Assembly: GCA_017442855.1 (NCBI GenBank)
Contig: JAFSPM010000041.1
Coordinates: 1-64,000, forward strand
DNA length: 64,000 nt
Source: Bacteroidaceae bacterium
GTDB lineage: Bacteria > Bacteroidota > Bacteroidia > Bacteroidales > Bacteroidaceae
Reading direction: 5' to 3'
Position numbers and translations under genes: made by a program. Below the pieces are notes generated by a model. The model was not told the origin of the DNA. It searched no databases and worked only from the letters and a program-made list of their open reading frames with translations. Below, piece by piece: positions 10,701 to 19,995 of this stretch (its first letter is position 1; each line of letters begins with the position of its first letter).

Positions 10701-12309
10701 CGAACAGGTGGTGATGGCCAGCGGTTCGTTGAAGGGCGATTCCCTGAACATCGATGCTGATGTGGATAATTTCCCCTTGCGAGTGGCCGATGCCTTCGTG
10801 CCCGATGGATGGGTCAATTTCTTGGGCAAGCTGCAAGGAGATCTTCAGCTGAGGGGTGTCACCAGCAAGCCCAGGGTGAATGGCGAGGTAAGGATGGATG
10901 GCGTGTCGATAATGTCCAAGCAAGCAGGAGCCAACTATCGCTTAGACGACCGTCCTATCACGATTACCGCCAACCAGATGGTGCTGAACGATTTCTCCAT
11001 CTATACCACCAGCGACAATCCGTTTGTGGTGAAGGGCGTGGTCGATTTCCGAGATATCTCCAACCCATCGGCCGTCCTATCTTTGAGAGCTAACAACTAT
11101 ACCTTGTTGAACGCCCCCAAGACCCGCGAGAGCCTGTTGTTCGGCAAGATATTCGTAGATATGAACGCCACGATACGAGGCCCGCTGACAGGCTTGGTGA
11201 TGCGTGGACAGATGAATGTGCTGGGCGATACCAATGCTACCTATGTGTTGGCCAACTCGCCACTTACGGTAGAAGACCGACTGGATGGCTTGGTTACTTT
11301 CGTTTCGTTCAATGATACCCTGAACATCGGCAAGAACAACCAGAGCAGTATGTCGTTGGGTGGCTTGGACATGAACATGACGGTGCATATTGACGATGCT
11401 GTTCGTCTTCGTGCCAACCTTACCACCGACGGCAACAAGTATGTCGAACTGCAAGGCGGTGGCGACCTCAATTTGCTCTATACCCCTCAGGGAGATATGA
11501 ATCTCACGGGCAGATATACCCTTACCGGCGGTACCATGAAGTATTCGTTGCCCGTCATCCCACTCAAGGAGTTTACGTTTACCCAAGGCAGCTATGTCGA
11601 TTGGCGAGGCGACATCATGAATCCCCGTCTGAACCTCACAGCCACCGAGCGCATGCGAGCTGCCGTGAGCGATGGCGACAATAGCAGTCGCCGTACCGAT
11701 TTCGATGTGTCGGTATCCATCAAGAACACCTTGGAGGCGCTCGACCTGAGTTTCGACCTGGAAGCCCCCAACGATGGCAATATCCAGAACGAGTTGCAAT
11801 CCATGAGTGCCGACGAACGCAGTAAGGCAGCCATCACCATGCTGGCTACAGGCATGTATATGGGCAATAGCGGAGCAGGCAACGGATTGACGATGGGCGC
11901 TGCCCTCAACAGCATCCTGCAGAGTCAAATCAACTCATTGGCGGGTTCTGCCTCCAACTCATCGTTCAGCGTAGGCATAGAAGACCGCTCCATGCAAACG
12001 GGCGCTACGCAGACAGATTATACGTTCCGTTACTCACAGCGTCTGTTCAACGACAGGGTGCAGATCATCATTGGCGGTAAGATATCAACAGGTAGGCAAG
12101 CCACTAACGACATGAATAGCTTCATCGACAATGTGTCGGTGGAATATCGCCTGGATAGTGGCGGTACGCGATATGTCCGTGCGTTCCATAAAAAGAACTA
12201 CGAGAATATCCTGGAGGGAGAGATTTCCGAAACGGGTGTGGGCTTCCTCTTCCGTAAGAAGCTGGATAGTTTGAGCGAATTGTGGATGTGGGCAAGAAAG
12301 AAGAATTGA
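7768..12309 (+). CDS. tamB: TamB-like translocation and assembly module protein (DUF490)
   Basis: A 1513-residue AsmA/TamB-type protein with one N-terminal membrane anchor (VLLWLFLFPIGLFLTLMVLLYV, about residues 14-35). A very long repetitive beta-rich region follows, and then the C-terminal TamB/DUF490 domain from about residue 1100 to the end (GRYTLTGGTMKYSLPVIPLKEFTF and a terminal beta-strand segment FNDRVQIIIGGKISTG). TamB spans the periplasm and works with a TamA-type Omp85 barrel in outer-membrane biogenesis or phospholipid transport. The partner gene starts 6 bases downstream. Several large antisense frames here are compositional shadows. Confidence 0.92.
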   Translation: MFIIRNLRFNWRKVLLWLFLFPIGLFLTLMVLLYVPPVQNFVCKKAATVASESLGMDISIGRVDLRFPLNLLVHDVQAVQQGDTLLDVGSLNVRVKVMPLFKGNIEVLMAALTDARLNSANLIEGVMVKGYVGNLSLESHDVDLNTQEVSLNDVLLADAQVYVALTDTTTEDTPSEPVNWKIRVDEIKLSQVGVDFEMPLDTLSLSTFINEAELHDGLVDLANERYEVQHFGLDGRRLSLDIGEDQRKDRSDGFDPSHLALFTLHLDVDSILYQAPDIKAEINELNFFERSGFEVSSMTGRFMADNQGMKLDDLRLLTPNSEASITASLPMVIGQSPDSVSSGGVQWLKTDQFTARINARIGKEDLLMLAGKELLDENFRQRYPNHPLVLRTTLSGNLQHLEITQLNASLPGALSLTSSGHLNQITDSLARNGQLKLDAKTGDLNFLLSLAGIQQNDRSITIPDSMRMTGNVHLDGAKLATQLNIAEGKGRAAVIGSYHLLSEAYEADVRIDSLRIDHFLPQDSIYLFSGHALAKGKGLDFGSPSSTGQFQAVVDQLQYKEMDIHNITADGSLQNSRMAMNLQADNELFRLAGNGRMRMDVPHFNGNVDLQVEDINLYKLGLVSKPLERPFALHVTGVARRDSAQFDIKGGDLDLRLKSLTTIDKLLADGQRFDELLRQQIEMRQLNHAELRAALPAGGLRIRAGKDNPLADYLRTEGITFDDMLVNYGFTPEMGINGRASLHGLRVDSLQLDTIYLTLRQDTSHLALQGGVINGPRNPQYVFHAYLDGDIRSKDVDMNINYIDGKGKTGLQLGFNAQPVVNGSRTGMNNGMMVYLTPEEPIVAYRKFRFNEDNNWLYLHQDKRLYADVDMQGDEGLRFRLRSDRNDTVSLQNLTMELSRFKLNELSSILPYLPELGGILSVDATYLQSATSMQVSAESMINAFTYEKKNVGDVNVGLTWLPEGINKHYLDSYLMLDDEQVVMASGSLKGDSLNIDADVDNFPLRVADAFVPDGWVNFLGKLQGDLQLRGVTSKPRVNGEVRMDGVSIMSKQAGANYRLDDRPITITANQMVLNDFSIYTTSDNPFVVKGVVDFRDISNPSAVLSLRANNYTLLNAPKTRESLLFGKIFVDMNATIRGPLTGLVMRGQMNVLGDTNATYVLANSPLTVEDRLDGLVTFVSFNDTLNIGKNNQSSMSLGGLDMNMTVHIDDAVRLRANLTTDGNKYVELQGGGDLNLLYTPQGDMNLTGRYTLTGGTMKYSLPVIPLKEFTFTQGSYVDWRGDIMNPRLNLTATERMRAAVSDGDNSSRRTDFDVSVSIKNTLEALDLSFDLEAPNDGNIQNELQSMSADERSKAAITMLATGMYMGNSGAGNGLTMGAALNSILQSQINSLAGSASNSSFSVGIEDRSMQTGATQTDYTFRYSQRLFNDRVQIIIGGKISTGRQATNDMNSFIDNVSVEYRLDSGGTRYVRAFHKKNYENILEGEISETGVGFLFRKKLDSLSELWMWARKKN

Positions 12310-12315
12310 CAACTT

Positions 12316-14676
12316 ATGATAAAGCGATTATTATACATATTGACGTTGGCGCTTGTGGTGCAGGGATGCTCAACCACCAAGAACCTGCCTGAGGGTGAAG
12401 TGCTCTACATTGGCCAGAAACCCATGCAGATTCAGGGCAACGACAGCCTGAGTGAGGTGGGTGATATTGCGTTGGAGGAGGTGAGAGCCGCCCTGGCTAC
12501 CGCCCCCAATAACGCCTTCTTTGGCAGTTCATCAGTACGCATGCCATTCCCCATAGGTTTGTGGATTTATAACTCTTTCGTCAAGAGCGAGAAGGGCTTG
12601 GGCAAATGGATATTCAACCATTTTGCGGCCGATCCCGTACTGATTTCCGGTGTCAACCCCGGCATCCGTTCGCAGGCGGCCAAGAATATCCTGCGCGATT
12701 ACGGCTATTTCCGTGGCAACGTGTCTTACGAGGTGATTCCCCAGGAGCACGACTCCCTGCAGGCAAAGGTGCAGTATCATGTCACCATGAACCAGCCCTA
12801 TTTCATCGATACGGTCTATTACAAAGGTTTCTCTCCACGCACTATGAGCATCTTCGAGCGGGCTCGCACTCGTTCTGCTATTACCCCTGGTACTCAGTTC
12901 AATATCAACGACCTCAATGAAGAACGTACTCGTTTGAGTAATCTGTTGCGTAATGTTGGCGATTATTATTTCCGACCTGACTATATCACCTATCAGGCAG
13001 ATACCACCTTGGTGCCCGGAGGCGGACATGTGAGCTTGCGCATGGTGCCGATAGAGGGCTTGCCTGAAGCTGCTCAGAAGCCATTTGTGGTAGGCTCGAC
13101 CACCGTCAACTTCTTCGGACGGAAAGGCGAGGAACCCAATGACTCTACCTCATACCGAGGGGTGAAGATAAACTATTACAACAAAGTGCCTGTGCGTCCT
13201 AACATGCTGTATCGTTGGCTGGATTACAACAACTACCGCATGAAGCAACGGATGGATGACTCGACGGGCGTGGCACGAACAGCACCTCGCAACCGCTATA
13301 GCCTCCAGCGTCAGACACGCATCCAGGAGCGTTTGGCTAACTTGGGCATTTTCCGTTATCAGGAGATGCAGTATGTGCCTCGTGACAGTATGCTGGTGGG
13401 CGACACCCTGGATGTGGTGATGAACATGATGTTGGACAAGCCCTATAACGTGACGGCGGATTTTAATATGAAGCTGAAGAGCAACAACCAGATGGGCCCA
13501 GGCGCTTCGTTGGGCATCACGCGCAATAATGTGTTTGGGGCAGGCGAAACCTTCAATATATCACTCACAGGCTCTTACGAATGGCAAACGGGTAAGAACA
13601 GTTCGTCGAAGTTAAATAGCTATGAGTACGGCATCTCTACCAGTCTAACGTTCCCTCGTGTGGTGTTCCCTCGTATTGGTAAACGTGAGTATGACTTCCC
13701 TGCTACCACTACTTTCAAGTTGTATGCCAACCAGCTGGTGCATCCCAAGTACTACCACATGCAGGCTTTCGGAGGCAGTGCCACCTACGAGTTCCAACCC
13801 ACCAGCAAATACAAGCATTCGTTCACACCCTTGAAGCTGACGTATAACCATACCTATGACGAGACGGAAGAGTTTATGGAACTTTTCTGGCAGAACCCGG
13901 GGCTATATGCCAGCATGGACGACCAGTATATACCGCAGATGGAGTATAGCGTTACCTACGACGACTCCAAGCTGGCGGGCATCAGGCATACCAAGTGGTG
14001 GCAGGTCACGCTGGCATCGGCTGGTAATGTTACAGCTGCCATTTATAAGTTGGCAGGCAGGGATTGGAATGAAAAAGATAAGAAAATGTTGGGCGCTCCT
14101 TTCGCTCAGTTCCTGAAGCTGAATACGGAGTTCCGTTATCATTATGCGCTGAGCGACAATATGACGTTAGCCATGCGTGCCACAGGAGGTGTGGTTTGGG
14201 CTTATGGCAACTCTGAATATGCGCCATTTACCGAGCTGTTCTATATAGGTGGTGCGAATAGTGTCAGGGCTTGGCCGGCACGTCAGATTGGTCCGGGTGC
14301 TGAGTCGATTGACAGAAACAACCGCCTTTTCTTCATCCACATGGGCGATATGCGACTGGAGGCCAACATGGAGTTTCGCTTCCACATGTTTGGCAACCTG
14401 CATGGGGCGGTGTTCCTCGATTGGGGTAATGTATGGAACCTGCGCTCGTCCGACAATAGTGATGACGAAACGACGTTCCGCCTCAAGAACTTCTTCAAGG
14501 AGATGGCCTTGGGTACTGGCTTAGGCGTACGTTACGACATGGGCTTCCTGGTACTTCGTCTGGATTGGGGCTTAGGTCTGCATGCGCCATACGATACAGG
14601 TAAGGGTGGCTATTTCAATATGCCGAAGTGGAATGACTCCATGGCGCTCCATTTCGCAATTGGCTATCCGTTCTGA
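12316..14676 (+). CDS. tamL: TamL: lipoprotein Omp85/BamA-family outer membrane barrel
   Basis: A 786-residue protein with a lipobox signal (LTLALVVQGCSTTKNLP). POTRA-like periplasmic repeats cover about residues 30-430 and a C-terminal 16-stranded Omp85 surface-antigen barrel covers about 430-786, including the conserved FYIGGANSVRAWPARQIGPG segment (VRGW/VRAW-type lid-lock motif) and a terminal aromatic residue (GYPF). In Bacteroidota the TamA role is filled by a lipid-anchored homologue, TamL, paired with TamB. The immediate tamB-tamL linkage supports this assignment. Confidence 0.9.
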   Translation: MIKRLLYILTLALVVQGCSTTKNLPEGEVLYIGQKPMQIQGNDSLSEVGDIALEEVRAALATAPNNAFFGSSSVRMPFPIGLWIYNSFVKSEKGLGKWIFNHFAADPVLISGVNPGIRSQAAKNILRDYGYFRGNVSYEVIPQEHDSLQAKVQYHVTMNQPYFIDTVYYKGFSPRTMSIFERARTRSAITPGTQFNINDLNEERTRLSNLLRNVGDYYFRPDYITYQADTTLVPGGGHVSLRMVPIEGLPEAAQKPFVVGSTTVNFFGRKGEEPNDSTSYRGVKINYYNKVPVRPNMLYRWLDYNNYRMKQRMDDSTGVARTAPRNRYSLQRQTRIQERLANLGIFRYQEMQYVPRDSMLVGDTLDVVMNMMLDKPYNVTADFNMKLKSNNQMGPGASLGITRNNVFGAGETFNISLTGSYEWQTGKNSSSKLNSYEYGISTSLTFPRVVFPRIGKREYDFPATTTFKLYANQLVHPKYYHMQAFGGSATYEFQPTSKYKHSFTPLKLTYNHTYDETEEFMELFWQNPGLYASMDDQYIPQMEYSVTYDDSKLAGIRHTKWWQVTLASAGNVTAAIYKLAGRDWNEKDKKMLGAPFAQFLKLNTEFRYHYALSDNMTLAMRATGGVVWAYGNSEYAPFTELFYIGGANSVRAWPARQIGPGAESIDRNNRLFFIHMGDMRLEANMEFRFHMFGNLHGAVFLDWGNVWNLRSSDNSDDETTFRLKNFFKEMALGTGLGVRYDMGFLVLRLDWGLGLHAPYDTGKGGYFNMPKWNDSMALHFAIGYPF

Positions 14677-14701
14677 TTATTAATTAAATAAGTATATTAT
14701 T

Positions 14702-15613
14702 ATGAAACCAACATTGTTTTTATTGGCTGCAGGTATGGGAAGCCGCTATGGCGGCTTGAAGCAGCTCGATGGTCTGGGACCCAATGGCGAGACCATCATG
14801 GACTATTCTATTTATGATGCCATTCACGCAGGCTTTGGCAAACTGGTGTTTGTCATCCGTAAGGATTTCGAGGCTGATTTCCGCGAGAAGATCATCTCCA
14901 AGTACGAAGGTCATATCCCTTGCGAACTGGTCTTCCAGAGCATCAACGACTTGCCTAAGGGCTTTACCTGTCCTGAGGGCCGTCAGAAGCCTTGGGGCAC
15001 CAACCATGCCGTGATGATGGGTGCACCTGTTATCCACGAACCTTTTGCTGTAATCAATTGCGATGACTTCTATGGTCGCGACAGCTTTGAGGTGATGGGC
15101 AAGTGGCTGTCTGCTTTGCCAGAGGGTTCTAAGAATGTCTATTCTATGGTGGGCTTCCGTGTGGGCAATACCTTGAGCGAGAGTGGCACCGTTAGTCGTG
15201 GGATTTGCGAAACCAATGCCGCCCGTTTGCTGACCTCAGTGGTAGAACGTACCAAGATCATGCGTCGTGAGGGCGAGGTACAGTATCTCGACGACAATGA
15301 GCAGTGGGTAAGTACACCTGAGACTACCCCTGTCAGCATGAACTTCTGGGGCTTCACACCCGACTATTTCCAGTACAGCGATGACTATTTCAAGGTGTTC
15401 CTGAGCGACGAGAAGAACATGACCAATCTCAAGAGCGAGTTCTTCATCCCGCTGATGGTTGATAAGCTCATCAACGACGGCACTGCCACCTGCGAGGTGC
15501 TCGACACCACCAGCAAATGGTTTGGTGTGACCTATCCCGAAGACCGCCAGAGCGTAGTCGATAAGATTAAGACTTTGGTGGATGCTGGTGTTTATCCCAA
15601 CAAGCTGTTCTAA
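14702..15613 (+). CDS. sugar-phosphate nucleotidyltransferase family protein
   Basis: A 303-residue protein opening with the nucleotidyltransferase signature LLAAGMGSRYGGLKQLDGLGP and containing the metal-binding INCDDFYG around residue 119-126. It would transfer a nucleotidyl group to a sugar-1-phosphate or similar. The exact substrate is not evident. It lies 25 bases after tamL and before a clear terminator, so it is probably the last gene of the tamB operon, though a functional link with TamB/TamL is not established. Confidence 0.82.
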   Translation: MKPTLFLLAAGMGSRYGGLKQLDGLGPNGETIMDYSIYDAIHAGFGKLVFVIRKDFEADFREKIISKYEGHIPCELVFQSINDLPKGFTCPEGRQKPWGTNHAVMMGAPVIHEPFAVINCDDFYGRDSFEVMGKWLSALPEGSKNVYSMVGFRVGNTLSESGTVSRGICETNAARLLTSVVERTKIMRREGEVQYLDDNEQWVSTPETTPVSMNFWGFTPDYFQYSDDYFKVFLSDEKNMTNLKSEFFIPLMVDKLINDGTATCEVLDTTSKWFGVTYPEDRQSVVDKIKTLVDAGVYPNKLF

Positions 15614-15651
15614 GACAAGATGCCTTGACATCTTATTGGCGAGAAGAATAA

Positions 15652-15692
15652 AGGTGCAAAAATCGGTAACGATTCTTGCGCCTCTATTTTAT
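15652..15692 (+). terminator. terminator after tamB-tamL-nucleotidyltransferase
   Basis: A hairpin with outer arms AGGTGCAA/TTGCGCCT (one wobble) and inner AATCG-GTAA-CGATT spans 15652-15683. It is followed by a T-rich CTATTTTATT. It closes the plus-strand operon and faces the minus-strand gene ending at 15738. Confidence 0.75.
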
Positions 15693-15737
15693 TATCTCCA
15701 AATGAGGATAGACACTCATTGCGAGTGTTGTATCACA

Positions 15738-18056
15738 TTACTTCACGGGATACTCTAATTTGAACAATGTCATATAGTCTTTAATACGCTGCATCTGGTA
15801 GTCATACTGCTTCATGTTCTCATAGTTTTTGGCCTTCTGAACGGATGCTTTGAATTCCTCTGCGTCATATTTCTTCATTGCAGGCAAATAAGTACGGCTG
15901 AGGAGAACCGGAGCGTCCTTTCCCTTCAGTTGGACAAGCACGACCACATTGACTTCGAGATATGGTAATCTAACCCACTTGTAATCAATCAATATCCTAG
16001 GTTCAAGCCACAGGCCATCCTTAGCTCTTCCATACCAGTATACGTTGTTAGGACTATATTTTTCCCACTCTTGTCGACTCATAGTGAATCCCATATCATC
16101 TTCAGCTGCATATAGATAATCGGAGTATGCCGTTTTTTCATAGCCATTTCTCGTCATAAGAACATCAGCCCTATCATCATGGCGAGCATCTGGAATAGCC
16201 TCAAAGTCTATTATTGTATGAAGATGAAAAGAGCCTACATCGTAAGCAAGGCGAGTTGCATCGTCTTCCCACAAAGATGATCTGGCTGTACAAACTGACT
16301 ATACCTTTATTGATTCTATCTCACTTTCCGGGAATACATCTGGATTCAGTTGGATTTCTATGCTATTGGGATCATAGAAATAGGGGACATAGTTTCCAAA
16401 TAGTCCCGAAAACGAAAAACCTTTTATTGCATATACTACAGGCGGAGTCTTCAGGTTCCACGCACCCTGACCCAAATGCGAGTCCTTCAGGTTGAAATCC
16501 TTCAGATAGAATGTGGGCGACGCGATGCCGACGGTGGGCGCAGAGCCACGGATAGTGCCCTCGGTGTCGATGTTTCCCGACAACCCAAGGGTGATGGTAC
16601 CCTCCACTTTGCCCTTGATAGAACCGTCGATGTCGTGCGAGCCTTCCGTCTTGATGCCTGCAAGGTTGGCACCAGCCTTGGCAAAGGTGATGGCAGGATC
16701 GAATGCCTCGCCATATTTCTTTTCCATCACCTTGGCTATGACGGTGGCTATATTTCCTGCCATACCACCTAACTTGAAGATCATGCCTGAGGCTGAGTTG
16801 CCTATCTGCTGACTTTGCAGCAGGTTTACATCAGCATTCAGATTACCGGCAAAGGAGCCTTCAATGGCGGCTTGCATGGTGCTGCTCAGCGATACGTGCT
16901 GGGTGTTCCACGAGCGCATCTGCAGGCGGATATTGTCGTTGGGTTGCACCTCGTCGAGACGAGTCTGCGAGAGGTTCACATCAAAAGCCCACCATCCAGC
17001 GTTAGGCGTAACGAGTCCGTCATCGCTCATGTAGTTCGTCCAAGGCGTGGTGTAGGTCATGTAGGTGCCTTCGCCCGTCTGTCCGAGTATAGCCTTATCT
17101 ACAATGGTCTTGTCCTCAGGTAGTCCGTAGCGCCATACCGACTGCTGTGCCAGGTGGTCGGTCATAGAGACCTGCCACACGTGGTCGTTGCCCGCATTGA
17201 AGCCGTAGGGCAGGTAGTAGAAGAAGCGCAGGATGCCCGTATATTTGTTATATACAGCAAAGAAATTGTTGTTCAAGATGTTTCGGCTGCCACAGCGGTT
17301 CAGCACCCATTCCCATCCGTTACCTGGGGTGATATCGTCACAGAAACCCTCGGGCAGGTTAGTTTGCACATCGCCCTTGTACCAAGGCAAGTTCACCAGC
17401 GTATAGCCTGTGCGCCCCTTGGCGTCGGTCACGTCCTTGCCAACACCATCGTAGATATAGATGGCCTCCTGGTCGCGCCAGTTGTCGAAGGTGAAATCCT
17501 CGTCGTTGATGTTGTAGTTGTCGGCAGGAGCTGCGAAGTTGGCTTTTTTCCCCCATTCTTGTATCTGTGCCACCACAGCATCGGTGGCTGCCTCCAGCTG
17601 TATGGTCTGCTGCCCGTCTGTGCAGGATATTTGTCCGTTGGCGTAGGTCAGCGACCACGTTTTGTAGTAGTCGGCATATTTTTCGTAGCTTTTGTCAAAG
17701 CTTAGCGTGATGCTTCCATCTTGTGTAGTGGTGTAGGTCAAGGGTGCGAAATCCTCACCACCAACAAATTCAATAGGGGCGTTCCCCTCGTCGTTGAAGA
17801 AGCTGGACAAAGCGTAGCCTGTTCCGTCTTCATTGAGGCAGAAAGCATGAGCCACACGGGTGTAAGGGGTTGACTTACCCTCCAGCGTGTATATACCTTC
17901 CTGATTGATCAAAGTCCACCACATGCCCGACACCTGCTCAACCAGCGGGTTGTTATTTGGATAGTCGTCATCGGAACACGATGTTGGTAATACCATGACG
18001 ATGGTTGCCAGAAAGGCAGTACCTAAAATACTTAAAAGTTTGAATGTGTTTTTCAT
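15738..18056 (-). pseudogene. large secreted lipoprotein interrupted by an in-frame amber codon
   Basis: Two open segments in the same frame are separated only by a TAG at 16299-16301. The upstream part is 585 residues, starting MKNTFKLLS at 18056 with lipobox VLPTSCSDDD. The downstream part continues without frameshift for 8 more codons to a TTG and then 178 residues, ending EYPVK. Restoring one codon gives a ~772-residue protein. The N-terminal part is acidic, Trp/Tyr-rich and beta-rich; residues around 400-520 are Gly/Ala-rich with Ser/Thr; the tail has a helical Lys-rich end. I do not recognise the family. CAG to TAG is the simplest single change. It follows the S37 peptidase gene by 24 bases. 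It may be a nonsense allele, or two products by readthrough or reinitiation at the TTG. Confidence 0.7.
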
Positions 18057-18080
18057 AATATAGTTTTCTTTCATGCTTCA

Positions 18081-19703
18081 TTATTTTTTTTGCATTTCAG
18101 TGAGGAAGGCATTCATGGCGTCAATTATCTCTTCGCCCTTGCCTCCCCATTTCTCGTCGGAGAGGATGTCGTCGTTGTGGGTACCATGAGGGATGATGAA
18201 CTTCTTGACATTAGGGTTGCTGGTCACCGAGTTGGGAACGGCAGCGCCTGTCCAGGGGTCGTTGCCTCCATATACAAACACCATCTTCTTCTTGGTGGTA
18301 TTCAGGTTTTTGAGGAAATCTTCCATCATCTTTCCGTTATAGCGGGAAACATATTCAGGATACTCCACGTTCGAAGAGAGGTTATCCTTCTGCCAATTAA
18401 GCATATCTTGCTTGGTAATGTATTTGCAGTCCTCCAGGAAACTGTAACTGAAGGCATAGGTTCCCAGTTCAAGAACGGCTTGCACATAGTAGGGCCAGCC
18501 GGCATCGGCCCGACGCATATTCAAGAATTGAATGCGGCGCTCTTCAGAGATTTCTGCACGGGTTGAAACCTTTTTCTTGTTTTCTGCGATGGTCTCATCA
18601 AACTCCCTATCACTGGCAAGCATAAAGAAGTGCAATTCGTCAAGATCGAGGGTATTGCTATTAGGATCGGGTATGAGGTCCTTCCAACTATCGATATTTA
18701 TATAGGAGAGTCGGCTGAAAAGGTTAGACATATAAGTATTTAATGCGCTACAAACGTATCCTTTTATCTCACTTTCAGATAACTGTGATGCATCTATTTC
18801 AGCACCTATATTGTTTTTGACTATCAGTTCGCGGAATTTAGCGCCTGCCTCGGAATCCTCAGCGGCCAGGCGACCGATATCGAATATCCGCTGCTTCAGT
18901 TCTGGCATATCTCCCAAGGCTCCCTGCTCGATGAAATCACCCACAGCCACATTGTCGAGGGTCATCATGAACGGTGCGCAGAAAGGCACATAGACATCAA
19001 TGTCGTTCCAGCCGTTCAGCTCGTCATAATAGGCATAGAGCGCAGTGGTGATGCCGCTTTTGCTGACGCCCGTACTCATCCATTGCCCAGGGAAGAGGTC
19101 GGTTTGCTTCAGGGCTGTCACGATGGTGTGAAGGTCGGCCGAATGCTGCTCCGAGCTAAGGTAGGTGAAGTCAAAATTGTCGAACGGCTCGGGCAGTGAC
19201 GTGCCGAAGTAGCGGTATTCAACTTGCACCTCGTTGAGAAGCGGGAAATGCATACTGGTTGTCCATACGGCATCAGCCGTATCCGGCGTGTTGTAGCCCT
19301 GTGTATGCAGGATATTGAATACGGGTTCACCCTTGCTGAACGGATAATTCATAGTGATGGCCACCTTCTGCTCGAAGGTACCTTTTGAAGGGTCTTTATG
19401 GTCAACCAGCTGGGTGAAATAGCAGAAATAAACAGGTATGTTAGCCATTTCGCCAGCCTTTTCCGTCCTTACCTCCTTCCTGATTCTTACCAAGCCTGGG
19501 GATTTCTTCAAGGATTCGGTCACCTCATCCTCACCGCCTTCCACTACTACGGTTACAGTGGGCTGCTGTGCAGGAGAAGGCTCTATCTGCTTTTCCGGAA
19601 ATCCTGCCTGCTCGTCCTTGTCTTTGCTGCACGACGAAAGCAGTGTTGTACTGCAAACAAAAGCAAACAGCACAGCAAACAACCAAAGTAAACTCTTCTT
19701 CAT
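18081..19703 (-). CDS. S37 (PS-10)-type serine aminopeptidase lipoprotein
   Basis: A 540-residue protein. The start MKKSLLWLF at 19703 is chosen because a lipoprotein signal follows (VCSTTLLSSCSKDKD); a longer frame upstream lacks such a signal. The body resembles the PS-10/S37 alpha/beta-hydrolase peptidases: the VEYRYFGTSLPEP motif, then WMSTGVSKSGITT with the nucleophile serine in GVSKSG (about residue 212), and a late VYGGNDPWTGAAVP acid-region and HGTHNDD histidine region. Expected role is surface or periplasmic release of N-terminal peptides. It is followed after 24 bases by the amber-split lipoprotein gene. Confidence 0.85.
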   Translation of the reverse strand: MKKSLLWLFAVLFAFVCSTTLLSSCSKDKDEQAGFPEKQIEPSPAQQPTVTVVVEGGEDEVTESLKKSPGLVRIRKEVRTEKAGEMANIPVYFCYFTQLVDHKDPSKGTFEQKVAITMNYPFSKGEPVFNILHTQGYNTPDTADAVWTTSMHFPLLNEVQVEYRYFGTSLPEPFDNFDFTYLSSEQHSADLHTIVTALKQTDLFPGQWMSTGVSKSGITTALYAYYDELNGWNDIDVYVPFCAPFMMTLDNVAVGDFIEQGALGDMPELKQRIFDIGRLAAEDSEAGAKFRELIVKNNIGAEIDASQLSESEIKGYVCSALNTYMSNLFSRLSYINIDSWKDLIPDPNSNTLDLDELHFFMLASDREFDETIAENKKKVSTRAEISEERRIQFLNMRRADAGWPYYVQAVLELGTYAFSYSFLEDCKYITKQDMLNWQKDNLSSNVEYPEYVSRYNGKMMEDFLKNLNTTKKKMVFVYGGNDPWTGAAVPNSVTSNPNVKKFIIPHGTHNDDILSDEKWGGKGEEIIDAMNAFLTEMQKK

Positions 19704-19761
19704 CCTATCAGATTCTTTGTCCGTAATGTCAACTGTAGTATATTTTTCTTTACAAATATTC

Positions 19762-19793
19762 AAAAAAAATGCCTGCGTCACAACAACGCAGAC
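19762..19793 (-). terminator. terminator of the AraC-type gene remnant
   Basis: On the minus strand a hairpin (GTCTGCGT/ACGCAGGC, one mismatch) is followed by eight T. It lies downstream of the regulator fragment's stop codon and upstream of the S37 gene. Confidence 0.65.
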
Positions 19794-19850
19794 AAGATTG
19801 GTAGGGTTTTAAGACAAGATTGGTAGGGTTACAAAACTGTTTGGTAGCAC
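19790..19850. repeat. direct repeats with 22-bp period
   Basis: AGACAAGATTGGTAGGGTT occurs at 19790-19808 and 19812-19830, and a third shorter copy, TTGGTAGCAC, lies at 19841-19850. The TTGGTAG cores are 22 and 21 bases apart, about two helical turns. They lie between the regulator fragment and the S37 gene, as expected for a dimeric or oligomeric activator binding one DNA face. Confidence 0.7.
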
Positions 19851-19869
19851 TACCGACCACATTTCCAGG

Positions 19870-19995
19870 CTATAGCTTGGCCTTGCGGAACTCAGAGGGT
19901 GTCATGCTGAAGTGGTGTCTGAAGCGGTCGCTGAAATACTTATGACTGCTGAAACCACATTCAGTTGCTATCTGTACACATTGCTGTCCACTAAA
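19870..19995 (-). pseudogene. AraC-family regulator, C-terminal helix-turn-helix fragment
   Basis: The minus strand reads the end of an AraC DNA-binding domain: CVQIATECGFSSHKYFSDRF then FSMTPSEFRKAKL and a TAG stop. That is the second helix-turn-helix plus the conserved P-S-E-F/Y-R tail. No upstream part exists: the frame runs into IS-like sequence around 19990-20000. The S37 gene and the direct repeats may once have been its targets. Confidence 0.8.

Noticed and set aside
8184-12312. Long antisense and alternate-frame reading frames across tamB
   Set aside because: They lack promoter, signal or domain features and mirror tamB codon structure; they are shadows of a long GC-balanced gene.
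16299-16301. Reassigned TAG codon (alternative genetic code)
   Set aside because: Other intact genes (M16 peptidase, the 22775 leader peptide, nucleoside hydrolase) end in TAG, so this stop is specific to one gene.
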